In this document: positions 7,499 to 9,780 of the stretch, piece by piece | How positions within the stretch are numbered: the first letter of the stretch is position 1 | How the letters are laid out: each line of letters begins with the position of its first letter | NCBI GenBank assembly: GCA_002373775.1 | Contig: DFJW01000028.1 | Location: 1 to 9,780, forward strand | Length of the DNA stretch: 9,780 nucleotides | Origin: Ruminococcus flavefaciens | GTDB taxonomy: Bacteria; Bacillota; Clostridia; Oscillospirales; Ruminococcaceae | Direction of reading: 5' to 3' | The notes under the pieces: model-generated | The model's database searches: none | What the model saw: the letters and a program-made list of their open reading frames with translations, nothing else | Told to the model about the DNA's origin: nothing | Translations under genes and position numbers: made by a program

Positions 7499-9517
7499 AT
7501 GAAAAAGCCAATTTCCGCGCTCTTATCAGCACTTCTGAGCGCACTCACAGCTTTATCCTGCATCGCGTCGCCTGTTACCGCCGCCGACATATACAAAGGT
7601 CTCACTGAGACACCGTCGGTAAACGCGACCACTATGAAATGGGACATAACAGCCACTGATGCTGCTCCCGGATCAAACGTAACTCTTGACGTTGTCGTTA
7701 CCGATCCTATAGCTCTCTCTAAAGTGAGCGGTGTAAGCATAACAGTAGCCTCCCCTATCACGATCACAGGAATGTCGAGCCACATCAACAGCTACAACGC
7801 CGATATCAACTACACTGTCAGCGGCAATACCGTGAGCTTCAACTTCAACAGTTCATCTCCGTCAGTTCCCGCAGGCGGCTCCACTCTCTTCTCAGTCTAC
7901 TTCCAGGTCCCCGGCAACTGTCCCGAAGGCGCATACAAAGTCGACTGGATATCCAGAGACTGGTACGCAGAAACTCCCAGCGGCGGTACATACCGTCCTT
8001 CGCTTGACTACGGCGCTATCCGCGTAAAGGGCGGTGCTGTCTCAGGCTCAACTACCACAACTTTCACTACATCCAGAACTACAACTACTACAACTACCAC
8101 ATCAACTACAACCACCACTACTACAACAACGACAACTACTACATCCACCACCACAACGACTACTCCTCCGACTACGACCGCTGCTTACATCGAAAATGTT
8201 ACTCCTTCAAGCATTGAGCTTGAAGTCGGTCAGACTCAGCAGCTCAGCCTCACATGGAGTGATTCTTCGCTCAATTACTACAACAACGGCTTCAACATGA
8301 ACGTCGAGCCAAGCTCTGGCAATACCTCTGTCGCAACTATCAACGACAGCGGAATGGTCTCAGCTGTATCTGCCGGAAACACATATATCAGCCTCTACTG
8401 TCCCAATGCACACAGGACCAGATATGTGCAGGTCAATGTAAAAGAAAAAACAACAACTACCACAACCACTACTACCACTACTACAACTACCACCACGACT
8501 GTGACAAGCACATCCACCACTACAGTTCCGATAGAACTATCCAGATTGGACGGTACAGTCGAGATCATCAGACAGCCTTACAAAACAGTTTACAATACAG
8601 GTGATACTCTCGATCTCACAGGCGGTGTTTACAAGGCAACAGGCATAATGTACATGAGCAACGGAGAAAACGCAACGGGCTCAAAGGAAATACCAATGAC
8701 TGAAACTCTCGGTCAGTTCCCGGTCAGCTATAACAAACCCTTTGACGGCACAAGCATGGGAGCGCCTTTCAACTATGGCGTGGATACATCAGCAGTAAAT
8801 ATGAACCAACCCGGAACATATCCGATAAGCGTGGTAATTGCTGATATAAGATACCCTGACTATTCAGGTTTCGAGATCTACGATTCCAAAACATTCTATA
8901 TCACTGTCAACAATGTGACAACATCCACCACTACCACCACCACTACCAACACCACAACCACAACTTCCACGACCACCACAACTACGACCACAAATCCGCC
9001 TGAAGCAGAACTGATAGTTTATACTCCCGAAGGCGAACTCAATACCGGCACTGTAGTAAATATCGACGCTCACAGCTCTGACGGACGCAATCTGGACTAC
9101 GTCTGGTATCAGTCCTCAGACAACAACGTTGCAAGCGTAAGCTGGAACGGAACAGTCACACTGAAGAATACCGGTACGGCTGTCGTAACTGTACATGCTT
9201 CGATCGGCGGAAAGCAGATCGACAAGCAGATAATCTTCACTGTTGTAGATCCTAACGCTGATATAAAACTGGGAGACGTCAATTTCAACGGCAAAGTTGA
9301 TGCAGTAGACGCTTCAAGAGTACTCAGTGAATACGCTGACCTTGCTTCAGGCATTCCCGGAAGCTTATCGGCTAAGGCAAATATCGCTGCTGACGTAAAC
9401 AAGGACGGCGCAGTAAACGGCAAGGACGCATCTCTCATCCTCAGTTTCTACGCTTATCTTTCCACAGATCCTGACAATGTCATCACAGATATGGCGGAGT
9501 GGCTGAAAACGACCTGA
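7499..9517 (+). CDS. Secreted cohesin-dockerin protein with Ig-like modules (adaptor scaffoldin-like)
   Basis: This 672-residue modular extracellular protein has, in order: a Sec signal peptide (KK then a hydrophobic core, likely cleaved after A28, VTA|A); a cohesin-like module (about 46-178; APGSNVTLDVVV, GSTLFSVYFQVPGNCPEGAY, closing YGAIRVKG); a Thr linker; a Big2-like Ig domain (about 229-315; VTPSSIELEVGQTQQL, ATINDSGMVSAVSAGNTYI); a second Thr linker; a Big_3-like module (about 345-472; QPYKTVYNTGDTLDLTGG); a third Thr linker; another Big2-like domain (about 502-584); and a C-terminal dockerin (about 590-660). Both dockerin calcium loops are intact: DVNFNGKVDAVD (593-604) and DVNKDGAVNGKD (632-643). 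A protein with both cohesin and dockerin is expected to bridge a scaffold and a dockerin-bearing partner in a cellulosome. No catalytic domain, membrane anchor or sortase signal is seen. AAGGAGG at 7485-7491 fixes the start. No promoter was found in the 56-base gap after trkH, so cotranscription is likely. The cohesin call is by pattern and its type is unknown. Confidence 0.87.
   Translation: MKKPISALLSALLSALTALSCIASPVTAADIYKGLTETPSVNATTMKWDITATDAAPGSNVTLDVVVTDPIALSKVSGVSITVASPITITGMSSHINSYNADINYTVSGNTVSFNFNSSSPSVPAGGSTLFSVYFQVPGNCPEGAYKVDWISRDWYAETPSGGTYRPSLDYGAIRVKGGAVSGSTTTTFTTSRTTTTTTTTSTTTTTTTTTTTTTSTTTTTTPPTTTAAYIENVTPSSIELEVGQTQQLSLTWSDSSLNYYNNGFNMNVEPSSGNTSVATINDSGMVSAVSAGNTYISLYCPNAHRTRYVQVNVKEKTTTTTTTTTTTTTTTTTVTSTSTTTVPIELSRLDGTVEIIRQPYKTVYNTGDTLDLTGGVYKATGIMYMSNGENATGSKEIPMTETLGQFPVSYNKPFDGTSMGAPFNYGVDTSAVNMNQPGTYPISVVIADIRYPDYSGFEIYDSKTFYITVNNVTTSTTTTTTTNTTTTTSTTTTTTTTNPPEAELIVYTPEGELNTGTVVNIDAHSSDGRNLDYVWYQSSDNNVASVSWNGTVTLKNTGTAVVTVHASIGGKQIDKQIIFTVVDPNADIKLGDVNFNGKVDAVDASRVLSEYADLASGIPGSLSAKANIAADVNKDGAVNGKDASLILSFYAYLSTDPDNVITDMAEWLKTT
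8051..8179 (+). repeat. Threonine-rich linker 1 (low-complexity coding)
   Basis: This encodes about 43 residues, nearly all Thr, with runs of 8, 13 and 6 Thr split by single Ser. It separates the cohesin-like module from the first Ig-like domain. Codons ACA, ACC, ACT and ACG are mixed, so there is no perfect DNA repeat unit. Such linkers are typical of ruminococcal cellulosomal proteins and are likely extended and possibly O-glycosylated. Confidence 0.9.
8450..8524 (+). repeat. Threonine-rich linker 2
   Basis: This encodes 25 residues: 17 consecutive Thr, then VTSTSTTT. It joins the first Big2-like domain to the Big_3-like module, again with mixed Thr codons. Confidence 0.9.
8918..8992 (+). 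repeat. Threonine-rich linker 3
   Basis: This encodes 25 residues of Thr with two Ser and one Asn, joining the Big_3-like module to the last Ig-like domain before the dockerin. ACC and ACA predominate, giving the longest near-periodic DNA stretch of the three. Confidence 0.9.
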
Positions 9518-9555
9518 TACTCAGGAAATATCTGGACAAAATAACAAAATAATAT

Positions 9556-9605
9556 AAAAAGTGCGGCTTATCGGAGCAGAACCTCTTGACAAGCCGCACT
9601 TTTTT
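9556..9605 (+). terminator. Rho-independent terminator of the trkAH-cohesin/dockerin unit
   Basis: A perfect 14-bp stem (9556-9569 with 9591-9604; core GTGCGGCTT/AAGCCGCAC) has a 21-base loop and a run of six T at 9600-9605. It begins 38 bases after the stop codon. The right arm and T-tract double as the spacer of the rpsL promoter. Confidence 0.92.
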
Positions 9606-9614
9606 GGTTATAAT
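9586..9614 (+). promoter_or_regulatory. Perfect consensus promoter of rpsL, overlapping the terminator
   Basis: TTGACA at 9586-9591, a 17-base spacer, then TATAAT at 9609-9614. The -35 straddles the loop and the base of the terminator right arm; the spacer is the rest of that arm plus the T-tract. Initiation is expected near 9620-9621, about 45 bases before the rpsL ATG. Confidence 0.92.
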
Positions 9615-9621
9615 AATTAGG

Positions 9622-9636
9622 CGTGTAAAATACACG
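9622..9636 (+). other. Hairpin at the predicted 5' end of rpsL mRNA
   Basis: CGTGTA/TACACG forms a perfect 6-bp stem with an AAA loop, starting one or two bases from the predicted transcript start. A 5'-terminal stem like this could protect the mRNA from 5'-end-dependent decay. It is too far from the start codon (29 bases) to mask the ribosome binding site. Confidence 0.5.
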
Positions 9637-9665
9637 TATAATACTTTCAGAAAAGGAGGAAGAAT

Positions 9666-9780
9666 ATGCCTACATTTAACCAGCTCGTTCGTAAGGGAAG
9701 AAAGGATCTTGAGACTAAGTCTACTGCTCCTGCTCTTCAGAAGGGCTACAACGCAAAGAAGAAGACTCAGATCAACCAGA
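9666..9780 (+). CDS. rpsL: 30S ribosomal protein S12 (5' part)
   Basis: The first 38 codons of ribosomal protein S12, a decoding-centre protein of the small subunit, are present; the gene runs off the window end. The N-terminus [13 protein letters not shown] and the segment [15 protein letters not shown] are characteristic of clostridial S12. AAAGGAGG at 9652-9659 with a 6-base spacer supports the ATG. The streptomycin-related residues lie beyond the window. It is expected to be the first gene of the str operon (rpsL-rpsG-fusA-tuf), which cannot be confirmed here. Confidence 0.96.
   Translation, partial: MPTFNQLVRKGRKDLETKSTAPALQKGYNAKKKTQINQ

Noticed and set aside
7559..7561. Lipoprotein lipobox at Cys21 of the cohesin/dockerin protein
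   Set aside because: The residues before the Cys are A-L-S, a poor lipobox, while a good signal peptidase I site (VTA|A) follows at residues 26-28.
8051..8992. CRISPR array or tandem DNA repeat in the ACN-rich stretches
   Set aside because: There are no uniform repeats with unique spacers; the pattern is in-frame Thr codons inside a gene.
8864..9073. A Gly/Cys-rich minus-strand frame opposite Thr linker 3
   Set aside because: Gly/Cys/Ser richness is simply the reverse complement of Thr codons.
9637..9642. A second TATAAT before rpsL
   Set aside because: The -35 position (9614-9619) reads TAATTA and there is no extended -10 TG, so it is a weak candidate beside the perfect promoter upstream.

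Overview
The window looks like chromosomal DNA from a cellulolytic gut Clostridia, most likely a Ruminococcus near R. flavefaciens. Three things suggest this. RpoC and S12 are of Firmicutes/Clostridia type. Ribosome binding sites are strong (AGGAGG or close to it) and promoters match the sigma-A consensus. One secreted protein joins a cohesin-like module, long threonine linkers and a C-terminal dockerin, the hallmark architecture of ruminococcal cellulosomes. The species is inferred; no alignment was run.

Layout: (1) 1-2571, the 3' part of rpoC (the 5' part lies outside the window). (2) 2572-2746, two hairpins forming a bidirectional terminator zone between converging genes. (3) 2747-4351 (minus), a beta-CASP metallo-beta-lactamase-fold ribonuclease-like protein. 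(4) 4352-4621, a divergent promoter region with a near-consensus extended -10 promoter on the minus strand and a perfect TTGACA-17-TATAAT promoter on the plus strand. (5) 4622-7442, trkA and trkH, encoding the cytosolic gating and membrane subunits of a K+ uptake system. (6) 7499-9517, a 672-residue secreted cohesin/dockerin protein, apparently cotranscribed with trkAH. (7) 9518-9665, a strong terminator whose right arm and T-tract also serve as the spacer of a second perfect consensus promoter. (8) 9666 to the end, the start of rpsL (ribosomal protein S12).

In many Firmicutes rpoB-rpoC and the str operon (rpsL-rpsG-fusA-tuf) lie close together in the same direction. Here they are separated by about 7 kb carrying a minus-strand nuclease gene and a K+ transport/scaffoldin transcription unit. 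rpsL therefore depends on its own promoter, built into the terminator of the unit before it. The best candidates for something new are the cohesin/dockerin protein, the terminator-promoter overlap, and the coupling of a scaffoldin-like gene to potassium uptake genes.
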